Of a DNA stretch of 64,000 nucleotides, positions 34,321-47,200 are shown in pieces. The position numbers and the translations under genes are program-made. The notes beneath the pieces are model-generated. The model saw nothing but the letters and a program-made list of their open reading frames with translations, was not told the origin of the DNA and ran no database searches. The stretch spans positions 1 to 64,000 of the forward strand of contig JAOTON010002064.1 in the NCBI GenBank assembly GCA_034440635.1. The letters are read 5' to 3'. Source of the DNA: Lepas anatifera (taxonomy: Eukaryota > Arthropoda > Thecostraca > Lepadidae). The number at the start of each line of letters is the position of its first letter. Positions within the stretch are counted from its first letter, which is position 1.

Positions 34321-35723
34321 CAAATTCCCAGAGGTGGGCGGTCCGCTACTTTAGTCCGCTACTCCGCTACTCCGCAACTTGCGGACTCCTAAATGGTAGC
34401 GGAGTAGCGGTAGCGACTTCTCAACCAAAAATGTAGCGGAGTAGCGGGTAGCGGACTCTAGAAAATTAAAAGCGCTACCGCTACCAGCAGTTTTTTAAGC
34501 ATATCCTAAATTCAAAATATTAGGCACACAAAACAAGGTCTATGCTAACGAGGGGATTCATGTGTGAGTTTGGAGTAGAAACGTCCTCAAAAGTAGCATA
34601 GTCAATTAATTTACAGGGGCTGTAATGGAGGCCAACAAGGTGAAAGAGTAAATATATATCAAGTAAACCCTCTGAAGGCCATTGACTTCGTGGCTTCAGT
34701 ATATTTTTTTGTTGTTTTAACCCTCGCCCCACCGGGGCCATTGATGCCCCTAAGGTTTTTTTTTCGAGAAAGCAGAAAAACGACGAAACGCAGCACCGTG
34801 GTTGAGGGCTCTATCTCTCACCTCATCATTTTCCCACCATCCCTGAAAATTTTTATCCCAGGTCGCCCAAGGTCAGGTCGCCAGGCGAGGTCAACCAAGG
34901 TCACCTGACTTCAACTTTGAAGCTCTATAAGAGCTACATTTCTAAGTTAATCAATTTGAAACTTGCTACACTTCATGACCCTTTCAGGGTCTACAACGTG
35001 TATATCCGGGATTTTTCTATTTCGTGACCTGAGGTCAGGTCACGAGGCGACCTCTCCCATTGGAAAAGCATGGGAAAAGCTGTCTCATGATCTAAAAGCC
35101 ACAAAATTGATTGAAAATACTCAGACTGCTCAGAACAGCGTTTTTGGACACCCTTTCACGGATCCCAGAGGTCATATTTGCCCTTTGACTTTTCCAAGGT
35201 CACCCAAGGTCACCAGGGGTCAAAAACAGTATTTTGACAATAACTTTTGACCTAATTAAGCTAGAGCGCTGAAACAAATACCATCGTGTTTGTCTTGTCC
35301 CTGGCTTTCATTTGATATACAACAAGGTCACTTTGTGACCTTTTGTGACCTCAGGTCATATTAGGTCACGAGGTGACCTCTGGAGGTCAAACCACTGGCG
35401 GAGGTCCAACGAAAAGAGAAGATTGTGTGAATGATTGTGTTGGTGCATGCTTTGGGCATGGATTGAGCTTTGGCTCCAATATACAAATAAAAGTTGGCTG
35501 TCTGTGGAATTTATTTAGATCGACCTGGACATTTTCGGAGTAGCGCTTTGGTAGCGCTTTATACTAAAAAGTAGCGGTAGCGGAGTAGCGGAGTAACGGG
35601 TAGCGCTTTCGTGTTTTCAAAAAAAGTAGCGGAGTAGCGGTAGCGGTTTCATGTTACCAAGGTAGCGGAAGTAGCGGTAGCGGTTTAAAGAAATTGGTAG
35701 CGGCGCCCACCTCTGCAAAGTCC
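34321..35723. mobile_element. hAT-like foldback element with GTAGCGG subterminal arrays and a nested TTAA MITE
   Basis: Starts CAGAGGTGGGC (34329) and ends GCCCACCTCTG (35715). The ends are flanked by caaattcc (34321-34328) and caaagtcc (35716-35723), an 8-bp duplication with one mismatch. CAGAGGTGGG termini with 8-bp duplications are typical of hAT. Both subterminal regions (34340-34500 and 35535-35705) carry many GTAGCGG/CCGCTAC words in opposite orientation. MITE copy B sits between them. No transposase frame. Confidence 0.82.
34717..35405 (+). mobile_element. TTAA MITE, copy B (right end missing)
   Basis: TTAACCCTCGCCCCACCGGGG at 34717, then about 690 bp closely parallel to copy A including the same GGTCA clusters. 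Similarity ends near 35405 and no right TTAA terminus is present. Confidence 0.8.
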
Positions 35724-38136
35724 TACCGAATTGTGTCTATCTGTTATATGTGTAACTGAAATGTCTGATAGTGTTAAAAGTGTATGCGAATGTCATCTTT
35801 TATAGCTCTGTAGTATGTCGAGTGTATGTAATGAAAGTAATGTAGTGTTTAATAAACGTGCACGGTACCAAGAGTAATCAGCTGATTGTCCTACATCGGT
35901 GATGTTCACACACAGAGTGACTGGTTTTCCAGCGACAAGACATGTCCGTCGTGTCCCGCTCTCTACCACGGGAATCATCATATTTGGGGTTCTGGGGTGC
36001 TCTTACAACCACTGGAGAATCGAAGTCCTGAGAATGCGAATATCGGTGCCCACACGATAGGATGCGGCGCATTCCCGACAGGTTTTACCGCCCCCCCCCC
36101 GACCACGTGCCGGTTGTACCCTTTGATCGGCAATCCTGGATCCGCCTATGAGTATAACCCAGGTTGGCTCAGGGCACGGTTGGCTGGGCATATGACTTCC
36201 GGCTGGCTATTGATATAACACACGGTATGTAGGCACACTCTGATATCACATCATATGACATGGCTGGCTATTTGGTGCTGTTTGTCGATGAACTTCAAAA
36301 CATGCATGCAATAGCTGCAGATGTCTTCCAATAGGGCTTATTGAAAGCTTAACAAGATTATTATCTTGTAATCCAGGCCAGGCACCATTTGGTCCAGTCT
36401 GAAAGAGTAAGTACAGAGTGCTGCACCCAATAGCCCGGTATTGGGACGGAACCCACCACTCACCACCAAAGTTTACCCTTTTTTATCAAAATTGAGATAG
36501 GTAAGTATCGAAAATATTCATATTCCCAACTGCAGCAATGCAGCATTGTTGATTTCTGTAAAATTTGTTTTCAAATGACTCTCAAACACCTTTCCTCCTT
36601 ACGAGAAACCATTGAGAGTGTAGAGAGTGTCTCCCCCTTGATCGAAAACGTTTCGCCGCTAATGCCTGTGATGGCATCCATCCTTTCCTTTGGAAAATCT
36701 TAATCCCTCCTATGCGTCCTTGAAAAAGTCTTCCGAGGTATCGTTATCCAGATTGGGATGAAACTGACAAATGCCCACCACTGACGACTGAACAGGAGAG
36801 GGCATATCACTATTACAGTGAACCGAATTTCTAGATGGCGATGGCAAGCAGTTGACAAGAGTAGCAGATGGCGCCCAATATGCATAGTAAGGAAAGAGAG
36901 AACATCCTTATAATTTCTGTTAAGGTGATCTGAAAGTCAAATATATTATTTTCAATATTTTTGCTACTCTTAATATATTTGAGAATAAATCAGGAATTAA
37001 AAAAATTGGAAAAGGAATTAAATCATTTTGAAATGTATTCCTTTCTGTTGTGTCCACCACTACATTCTTTCTATACGTTGGCTTCCTGCGAAGGGCGCCA
37101 TTTTACACGTTAAAGGTAAAGTTGTATTAATGGTGACCTGTGCCGTTTATTGTGGATATTTTGTAAACATTATTTTTTATTCTTTCATTGCTGTTTGCGT
37201 TAAGATTAATAGCCTACCTTACCAATTTTGTGTCCATATCAGCGTTGCTTAAGCTCTGCATCATAACCCAAGCAACGCGCCATTTCAAGCACCGTGCTGC
37301 GCAATTGGGCTGTTTCCTTGTTGGGAACTTGAACTGGTCGGTTCCTCATATATACCATGTATCCAATAATGGGAACAATGGCTCATAACTTGGGGTGTTC
37401 ATTCCGAAAATAAAAATGCATTAAAAAAGAGACAGGTGGAAGGGCAGCATGGTGATGGTAGTGCTGTTTTGGTACTGTATTTTCCCGGGTTCTAATGAAT
37501 TCAAAGTATTACTGCATAAACTGGGCAATTTGCAATGATCGTTCTTTTGTTCATTTGCTCAAGATGTTTCACCCAGGAGTTATTCCCATTTGAAGCAATA
37601 CATACATTTTCTGATTGTTTTAAGCAGGTGAAAAGGAACAGTCCACTGTGTCTAAATTATAAAAGAATAATGAAGGTTCTCAATAGGTTTGGAAATCAGC
37701 AACCACCTAATTTTACCTCCAATTGCTTAAAGCAATTGGAGATGGCCATTTTTTACTTGCTGGTTTGATCAAACTATCACATGTAATCACAAATTTGACA
37801 GCTTGAAATGGCTTGCATAACGTAAGGTTGCATGGCCATGCCATTTGTGTTGTGGATATTTATCTTGTGGCATGCACTGCCAGATGGAAAGGGATTCTTT
37901 CGTGGCTTGAAATAAGGTAATGAGAGCCCTATTTTGAAGCATTTATAAATTTAATGGAGAGATTTGGGTGAAATGATGAATGCCAGTAGTGTTTTTTACA
38001 CACTTCTTAAATGATATCTCGATTCAAAACCCATGACAAATTAATAAACAGCCTTACTATTCCCCCATGCTACTCCACCTATTCCTACTAAGTACCTAAC
38101 ATCATGCTTTGTGTGCTAAGGAAAGGATTTTTTCAG
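35724..38136. other. Upstream of the SR gene; no confident gene
   Basis: It contains one weak exon-like piece on the minus strand (separate entry). A perfect 25-bp palindrome (37717-37741) reads CTCCAATTGCTT, one base, then the complement. The SR gene's 5' leader exon and promoter should lie here or further left, because the ATG at 38137 directly follows an acceptor. Confidence 0.5.
35793..36027 (-). other. Possible Ig-like exon fragment with a frame break
   Basis: After a cgcattctcag acceptor (minus strand) the frame reads FDSPVVVRAPQNPKYDD. A second frame then reads GKPVTLCVNITDVGQSADYS followed by WYR, which has the Cys..Tyr-Ser-Trp-Tyr flavour of an immunoglobulin-fold strand. The two pieces are in different frames and no neighbouring exons were found. 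It could be a decayed exon or chance. Confidence 0.2.
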
Positions 38137-38265
38137 ATGCCTGGAGGGACAAGAGTCTACATTGGTGGCCTCCCTCAAGGCTGCAGGGAGAGGGACATTG
38201 AAAGGTTCTTCAAAGGTTATGGACGACTCAGAGACATATTGATAAAAAATGGTTTTGGCTTTGTG
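38137..38265 (+). CDS. B52-type SR gene, exon 1 (start codon; RRM1 N-terminal half)
   Basis: ATG follows tttcag directly, so the exon begins at or just before the start codon and the 5' leader lies on an upstream exon. 43 codons: [30 protein letters not shown], then NGFGFV. Ends FV|gtaagt in phase 0. Third positions are AT-rich, unlike the later GC-rich exons. Confidence 0.93.
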
Positions 38266-41200
38266 GTAAGTATCTGTCCTTTTGTATCAATTCTATTATA
38301 GTGTATCATACTTCATAGCATGTCTTGTTTTAATAGATTTTTTTTAGATACTCTGGTTCATCATCATCATAATTGGTGGTTTAGGGCGCGCCGACTCACG
38401 GAGGTCATGTGGCGCCCATTAATCGTGCAATTGAAAGAGTAAGTTTGTGTTGCATCATTTGCCTTACATGATGTGAATTTTATCACATTTTCCAATCAGA
38501 TACCTTTGAATGCAGCAGTGTTTGGTTTCATGGCATATGAGATAAGGTAATGTTGAAGCTCCATTGTGATTTATTTTGGGTTTGATAAGTGACATTGGAG
38601 TATGTTCTTGTAAAACCTTGCAAATAGGACATTTAACATTTATGATTTTATCAATACCACAAGAAGGATGAGGATGGTTTTAGGGCACCTCAGCTGCTGA
38701 GGCTATCTGTGCCCATATGCTACATGAAGGCATTGAAAAGATTGCCATTGGCATTTAATGGATGTGACCTGATGTTATCCATTTTATGTTAAATACAAAG
38801 CTAAATCATGTGGTTGATACAAATGTTGGTGTTCATCATGGTGCAATTGCATTACAATTGACCCAACAGACTTAAAAAATTGATGTATTGAAACATAGAA
38901 TTAAACAGAATCATTGGTGTGGAAACAATTATAGATTAATTATAGTGTAATTATATCATTATATTATTTTATATTATGTAGAGGATTTTGGACATATTAA
39001 CTATTTTGTATTAATGATGGATTTGTTTCCCCTGTCTTCCTTGGATCTTTTAGCATTTTGTGGGTGTAATTTCTTGATTTTGGCAGTGTCTTGAATATTT
39101 TGAGTGTGCCTAAAGCGAATATCTTTTTACTTTTTTGAAAGTTTGAGGAAAATTTAAATTTACTGTGTAATGACATGGCCTTCATTAATAAGGTTTGGTG
39201 CTTGAAAAACTACAAACTGGAGTATGGCACCTTGGTGTACACATACACAATGTAGTGGTTTTGGGTGCAAGCTCTCTTGAAAATAATGGGTAGGGCCTTC
39301 ATATTGCAGAGCAATTGTTAATGCTTAAAAAATCATTATCTAATTTTCCTCTAGAGTTAATCTCCAAATTACGTTGCGGAAAATCGGGTGTGAACCATGC
39401 GATCATTTCACCATGATTTGAATAGCCATTGCATGTGATTCTGATCAGTGTCCGAAATGCCCGGTGAAAATCTGGCTTAAAAGAGGACAAAATTGTTTTC
39501 TGAGTTAACCAGTCGTTAATTAGGGAGATCAAAATGTCCGGGTTTTCCCAAAGAACCAAACAGGGCCAACATGTCTCACTTGGCCACAATTTCATTGTCC
39601 TTGTAAGTGGGCAAAGGTTTGCACCCAATGAATGTAATACTGGGTTTTGACTGGTGTGAATTGTGTATGAAGCTATCATGTCCACAGCCATGATATTTGT
39701 GTTTTTGTCACCCTCAGGAGTTTGAAGATGCCCGGGATGCCGATGATGCCTGCTACGAGCTGAATGGGCGCGACATGATGGGCGAGAGGTAAGTTTGCCG
39801 CAGAGTGGTCTGCGGATGGAGGTTGAAGTAGGATAGCATGCCTGGTCTTTCCTATTGTGTGTGGAAATTTATCAAGTAAAATGTAATTAAAATCAATTGA
39901 AAAGTTTGTTAAACATATAAGAGAATAAGTACTTTTGAACTGATTTACTACATCCTAGTTTGTCAAAAATTGTTAGGATGAGTGCATGCATGGAATAATG
40001 TCTTGTTTATTGGTAATCTACCCAGATTCAGCTGCCAGTTCCTAATAAATAAGCATGCCATGAATTCCTGCAGCGTTAACTTCATTCGAAGTCCATGCAG
40101 GACTCGCTGCATCGTCGACATCATCAGCAGACGGTGCGCCAGGTTCGGGGGGCAGCGCGCTAACCGGTGCGCCCCGCACATGTGCCCGTGCCGCCAGGGT
40201 GTCGGTGGAGTTTGCACGCGGGCCCTCGCGCCGCTACGACGACGTGCACGGACGCCGCTCCTTCGCAGCCAACACAAAGTGAGTGGGGCGCCGCCGGCAG
40301 CGATGTCACTCGCGCCTCTGGCCGGCAGAATCACGATCGAGCGGGCGCGCGGGCCACAGAACCGCGACCGCTGGGGTGGCGGCCGAGGCGGCGGCGGCGG
40401 CCGCCCCTACGGACGCGACACCAAGTAGGTGTCCTGCCCTTCCGCTGTGGCTCAATCTGTACTGGGATGGCTGGCTGATGAATGAGCGGGTGGGCGCGTG
40501 CTGCCCCATTTAATGTTGCAGAAACGAGTACTCTAATGTGAAGCATGAACCTGAATACTTTCGATTGTCCAGGAAACTACCTTTGTCAAGTCGTTAATGA
40601 GCCAGAAAGGTTGCATGATGGTTACTAGAATTTGAATCTGTGGTTAGATATTTCGGCTTTCAATGATGTTTCTCGGGTGATAGAGCTCAAGACGTCGCAC
40701 TTCTCCAGTAGGTAGCTTGCACGTGCCTCAGCGGTCCCTCTTGTGACACCCTTGAATCAATTTTTCGGTCCATGAACAGACATCTCGTGTATAGAACACT
40801 TAGAACGCTATAGAACACAAGCTTTCAAAACATCCCGGTTATTGAAATCATGATGTAATCGTCGGATTATTTCGTAATGGAGAATTAGCATCTCGTCCCT
40901 TTTTAATCCATTGTCTTGATCAATAACTCTTTTTCTTTTTTATTGTTTCGGAATGATCCTTCTTCGGTGTAGTTAAAAACGACCACAGCCAAAGTTCTGG
41001 AGTCACTGTGGTTTGTGGTCGGCAGTTACCCCTCGGGCCACCGTTTCCAAGTTTTTCGGTATGTGGATGATAAAGTTTATGTATTTCAGACATGTTGGCG
41101 GAACACCACGCCGGGCAGGCCTAGTTCAGACGTGTTTTATTGTAAAATGATGTGTGATTGGTAAAGTACATTATAATGCCCATTTGCTTTCCTTTGCTCC

Positions 41201-44200
41201 ATTAGGCCCATTCACTGTAACACGGCCGGTCCTGATGAACGGTTTTTGGTAAAAGTGGCATTAATTGCACCTCTGGACTGGGTTCCAAGACCAACTTGCG
41301 ATCCGGATTGGTCTGTCAATCAGGATACACCATGGAGTCATCAAGTGCTATTTCCACAGCGATAGTACTAAAGTGCTGGGGAAATAACACGTTATGGAAT
41401 CGATAGCTCCACGTTGTACTCTGATCGGCAGTCCGATCCGGATCGCATTTTGCTCGTGGAAACCAAGTCTCTGACTTTGATTTTTCCGCTAAATTGTATT
41501 TTTGACTAATGAAAACTGACAGCTTGTATCTGGTGTTATGCCGACGCTTCCGCTTGGTCCCATGTTCAGACAGTCAGAATCGCGCTAGCTGATATAAATC
41601 CTCTCTTCAGTTCAGTAAGTAGTAGAGGTGTGAATTTCGGGCAATTTTACAACCCCGGGTCCACGCCGGCCCGGTGCTGTTTTCTGAAACCCGTCACAAG
41701 CCCAGGCTTTGGAGAAAGTGTGGTGTTAGGGTGGGGAAGCATGGTATGAAAAGCTATTGGTGACTATATAAGGCAAACGTGTACTTATCGGGCCTCAAAT
41801 ATGTGTTTAACTCAATTAACCTCTCCCCGGTGGGGGGTGTTTGAACACCCCCTCGGGTTTTTCCGGTGGCACGAAAAAACGGCGGTGCACTTGGTACACC
41901 TTGTCCTTGATCGATTCCGCAACTTTCCACAACATTTTAAGTTTGGGTCATCCCAGGTCAGGTCAAGTGACCTCACCTAAAAAAATGTTTAAGTTGGCAC
42001 CAGTAAGAAATAGGTGAATATATCAGATTGAAACTTTTAACACATAATGGCCCCACGGAGTTCTACAAAATGTGTTGCGTGATTTCTCATACCGATGACC
42101 TAAGGTCAAGTACGGACCATGACCTCTCCATTGGAAATGCATGGAAAAACAAAGTTGGTCTGTATTTTTGTGGATAAAGCTGATAATACCTTAACATTCT
42201 CCAAGTATAAGTAACCTGGGCCCCTTTCCAGGTTCATGTTGCAATTTCTAATCTGTGACCTCTGAGAGGTCATCTGGAGCTAATTAGGCAGTTTTCATAC
42301 TTGGTCAGGTGACAGACAGACAGACATGACTTTGCATGACATGACGATGCATATTTTATTTTATGCCATTATCTTTGGATTTCTATTGTGAGTCAGATGA
42401 TATGCATATTGACTATGCTAGGTTATAAAGTGACCTTGGCGTGACCTGAGGTCAGGTCATTTTTGTGTTTTGACCTAGTATGACCTTATTATACATCATT
42501 CAATTTGCCGTGAGGAGAGAAAGCGAATGTTGCCTACAAAATGATTCTAACTCAACTGTCAGATGCTAGAGCTGAAAAACTTTGCTCAGAATGACAACTT
42601 GTTTGACCTGTCATGACTTCAATATTGACCTGAGCCAAAAGGTGGCTGATGTAGTTTCTTCATGAATTTGCTATTGCTATCCACTAGCGTTCGTGTTTTT
42701 TTCGCTATCCCGCATAGGGGCCGAGTTCGAGGAGGTGTTCAAAAACACCCCTCCCCCACCAGGGCGAAGGTGGCTCGGAGGCCCACCGGGGTGCGGGTTA
42801 AACCTGGAAAACACTTGTAACATCCAATTATCATATTAGAAAGGTACAATCAGCTACACTTAGTAGATCCAGATATCTTCAACAACTTGGCAATCATCCT
42901 CAAAGAAGAAGAAAAAACAGTATAAAACGCAATACTGACTATAAGGTTGTTCACGTTGCATGCTGTCCTCAGGTGACCAGCATCGCATTTAAACAAACTC
43001 TGGTTGCACTAAATTGAGAAGTATGCACATGACAGCTAACACTAATTGGGGTAAAATTCCGCCCACTAGTACCAGTAAAACGCCTGTGTTGGCGAAAGCT
43101 GAACGGGCACCTGATATCGAAAATTTGAAGGTAAAGTTACAAAGCAGGCCCCCCAAGAACGTGGTATTTTTCATTCCCTGCGTGACATGGACAACGCCGA
43201 AGCTGTTCCGCAGGTCTAAAAGGCTGAATTTGTAATGGAATCCGTATATAGCTCATACTTTGGGAAATATTTTTTACACAGGGAAAGTAAGGTTATACTT
43301 TTGAAGCTTCCGCTTTGGTCTATCTGAATATCGTATTTTCTATGATAAGAAGAAGTTGATTCTGTTTCTTGAAATGAACAGTAGAATAAAACACTGCGAT
43401 GAATGTTTTTTGTGTGGTAGTTTTTTTTGCTTACGTTTGAAAGTTTTTGGTAGTAGTGGCCCGGTATAGATGCAAAGTTTCCCAACGGCTGTGAAAATTC
43501 CATTGTTTATCTTCTTATCACCCGTCCTTTACGATTCATATCCGAAAAGGAGCACAACCCACAAATGGGCAGTGCCTTGCTTAAACAGTCCTCAGGGCTG
43601 GCACGTGCCTTACAGAACATTGCTTGCATTTGTATCGTGTAGACGTTACATGGTGCAGATTTGTCTCGCTGATATCCGTGTTTACAATGTTTTGTCTCGA
43701 CCCTGATGAAGCTCGGTGTCAGCCCGGTTTGGTTTCGTATTCGGGTCTTCAGGCCCGGTCTAAACCCGCGGGCCAGGGCCGCGCTTTTTCCTCGGGCCCA
43801 CTGACACACAAAGTCCCGCCTCTTGTGAGGAGCTTATCTCTCTTTTCCGAAGCCTATCGTGGTCAGACTTCTTTTCCTCAGTTGTTTGGGCTGTCCGAAA
43901 TCAACTAGTGATTAAAATGTGTAGAAAGGGCATCAAGCTCTGGTGAAATTTACTGTCCCTCAATCTTGTACATATATTGCGTACTTGTAAGTCGGCGCCA
44001 GTCATACCGACAGCTGCTGCTGTAGGCGACCCTCCCCGATAGCTGACGGGTCCTCGTCGCGTGCGCCCCGTCCCGGTGTCGTAATGGGCGGCCGGACACT
44101 GTTCCGGCAGGTACGGCCCACCGACGCGAACCGAGAACCGCATCATCGTGGAGAACCTCAGCTCCCGGGTTAGCTGGCAGGTACGTGGCCGCTCCGGGCA

Positions 44201-47200
44201 GGCTCTGAGAGGGCCTCCAGAGTGCACGCGGGGTAAGGCCGCTTCAGCCGTTGGTGCTGCTTAACGCATAGAGGGGGATAACAGAGCGACTGGAAAAGAG
44301 TGCGATGTGTGAGTGTGAGGAATCGTGAGGCTGACTTGTCTGTGGCCTTTTGAATTGTCGGAGGGTGTGCGCCTCCGTAATGGTGGTTAATCGCATTTAT
44401 GAAAATAACTTACACGCAGGATGAATAATTGGCCTGACTACATGAATGGGGCTGGGGTAGTTAGAGACCTTGGGAGGTCCAAAAATGATTTTAATCGGTG
44501 AATGTACCTCAGGACAACTCAAAGCTAACTTTAAGTGGAGCTTTCACGTTAGGTATCACATTATGAATGATATCTTCAAGAAAATACAATTTCGTTGCGA
44601 AACATTAGGTCATGTGTCAAATCACAAGAATTGAGCTATGGTGGATAGGCTAACTATAAAACTGCCAGGATGAAAGGGTACCAAATTTTGCTTGTAATTT
44701 GTTTTCTGTTATCTTCTCTGTATTTATATTTTTCAACCAAAATTCAAGAAACAAAAACTTTTTTATTGTACCGCTGTTTCGGGGTTTCATGGAATAAGTC
44801 CCTACTAGATTAAATTGAATAAGGCTAGATCAAATGTTAAGATGTTCACCCTTAAACGATGACAAAAATATGAAGCGAATGGAGCGTGCGCCCTATTTTG
44901 AGCGACTCGACGTTGGTATTGGTGGCGCATTAAACTCATTACCTTTTTTGACGGAGAGCAACTTGACAGCGTGCGCTTTAGGAATGGCCGTAAGAACCAT
45001 TGACTGGACCTGGTTGTGTCACAGCGTGCGCCCCAATAGTCATTTTCTTAGATGGAGAGAGGCACCAGCTAGTGGGAGGGGTGGTATAGGCGCCAGTGTC
45101 GTTTGCCTGTGTGCGGGTATGCCTGTGAGGCCGGCTTCGGCGTGCTTGGGTGCGTGTGTAAGCGAGCGAGTGAGTTGGGGACGCGGCCCGATAACTGACG
45201 CTGATGTGAGGCCGGCTTCGTCGTGCTTGGGTGCGTGTGTGAGCGAGCGAGTGAGTTGGGGATGCGGCCCGATAACTGGCGCTGATGTGAGGCCGGCCTC
45301 GTGCTTGGGTGCGTGTGTGAGCGAGCGAGTGAGTTGGGGACGCGGCCCGATAACTGGCGCTGATGTGAGGCCGGCCTCGTCGTGCTTGGGTGCGTGTGTA
45401 AGCGAGCGAGTGAGTTGGGGACGCGGCCCGATAACTGGCTCTGAGCAGACACCGTGTTGTCAGGAGACTGACGCGCGCGACGACTCTGGCCTGGCCTCTG
45501 GTGGTCCCATTGACGCTGGTCTGGTCTGGTCGGGTGGATGTGTCGGCCGGCGAGCCTCTGGCCCTGATGGCTCCGCTACGGACCGCCAACGCTGCACCGG
45601 CATGCACGCCTTCAGACGAACGCTCCTCCTCCACGCTAGTCAAAACTCTAGTCATCATTTATCGTCAGGGTTGAATCTGTTTTGGCCGGAGACGTGCTGT
45701 CCGGGATGAGGACGTTAACAGTATATTTTGAATCATTGATGTCCCTTATACGCGAGTAAAACCTGCCACGGTAGTTTTCAGGCTCTGACCAAGCATCGGC
45801 TGCGTTGACTTGCTCGCTCAAGCAATCAAAAGAGAGGGATTATTGCCAGTAAACCGTTTACATGAAACCAAAATTCTCTGTCATGTCTCCCCCGATTCGC
45901 TGGCTAGTCCGGGCGGTGTATGCCTCCCCACAGCCAGCCGCAGCCCATACGTCGTGTGTGCTCTGTTCACCATTGGCCACTAAGCTGACCGTTCTCTTCA
46001 AGAGTGTCCGATGTCTCTGATGAGGGCTCCGCGCTGGCCGATTGCTGAGCTGAGACGCGATTCCCACCACCCAACTGACCGAGGCTGTCCCGAGCGAGCG
46101 GTGCGCTCTGGCGGGCCGGGCCGCGCCGCGCTTGTGTGTGTGCTGGTCCCTGAGGGTTCTCTGGTCTGGTGGCCGGCTGCGCGCGCCCGCACCCACCTCA
46201 GGTACGGCCCCACGCCGCAACAGGCGCGTGCGCCCTCTAGGTGGGTAGGGCTTGCCTGTTTTTCTGTTATATATCCCTCCTTTCCTCTGCTTCTGTAGTC
46301 CGGACATTTTGCTGCAGTTGATAACTCAGGCGCCAATTATCTCTCGTATTATAAACATTCCCGGGAATTGTTCCGATCTTTCGCAAGCCTCTGATATCCA
46401 TAGTTTTGGGTTTGACTTTGTGGCCAGTAAGGCCTGTGACGTGCGTTTTTTTGTGTCATCTGCCGTTTCCCTGTGTTTCAGCCGCGGTTATGTGCGACGA
46501 GTCCCGGTCAGTACAGCTCTAGGCAGGTCATCCTTATCACGTCAGAATAGCACCTCGGGGACATTATAGCAGGTTCTTTGTCAAACTGTGGACACCAGGG
46601 TTATAAGTATGTGTACTGGGGAGATTTACATGACGTTAACTCCCGACATGACACCTCACGGCGGCGTTGGTGAACGCAACGTGTATGTGGTGACCTTACG
46701 TGGTGTGCGCCTGTGGACGGCAGGACTTGAAGGACTACATGCGTCAGGCTGGAGAGGTCACCTACGCTGACGCCCACAAGTCCCACTACGGAGAGGGGTG
46801 AGTGGGGTATGGTGACGTGCGGTAAAGGGCTAACCGGGGTTATTTCAGCAGATAGTGGTCCCAGTATATGTGTGTTAAAGACTTAACACCAATTCGTAAT
46901 GTGTTCTGTTTACCGCGCAAACATACAACGCTCGCGTGTTCCGGTTTTTGCCGTGCTGTTTCACCTTGGACCCCTGTCTGTCAGCGTGGTGGAGTTCGCC
47001 TCGCATTCGGACGTGCGGAACGCCCTGGACAAGCTGGACGACACGGAGTTGAACGGCCGCCGCATCCGGCTCATCGACGACTCGCGACGGCGCGGCTCGG
47101 GCCGCCGCAGCCGCTCCAGGTCCCGCGGCCGACGCTCGCGCAGTCGCTCCCGCTCCCGCAGCCGCTCCAGGTGAGGCCATCGCAGCCGCTCCAGGTGAGG

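Noticed and set aside
39991..40546. Overlapping long frames on both strands around SR exons 3a/3b
   Set aside because: Shadows of GC-rich coding exons; only the phase-matched frame with the ARGP motif fits the SR gene.
44834..45709. 291-codon open frame as a protein gene
   Set aside because: Lies in an intron between matched SR exons, made of an 81-bp repeat, and shows no family motif.
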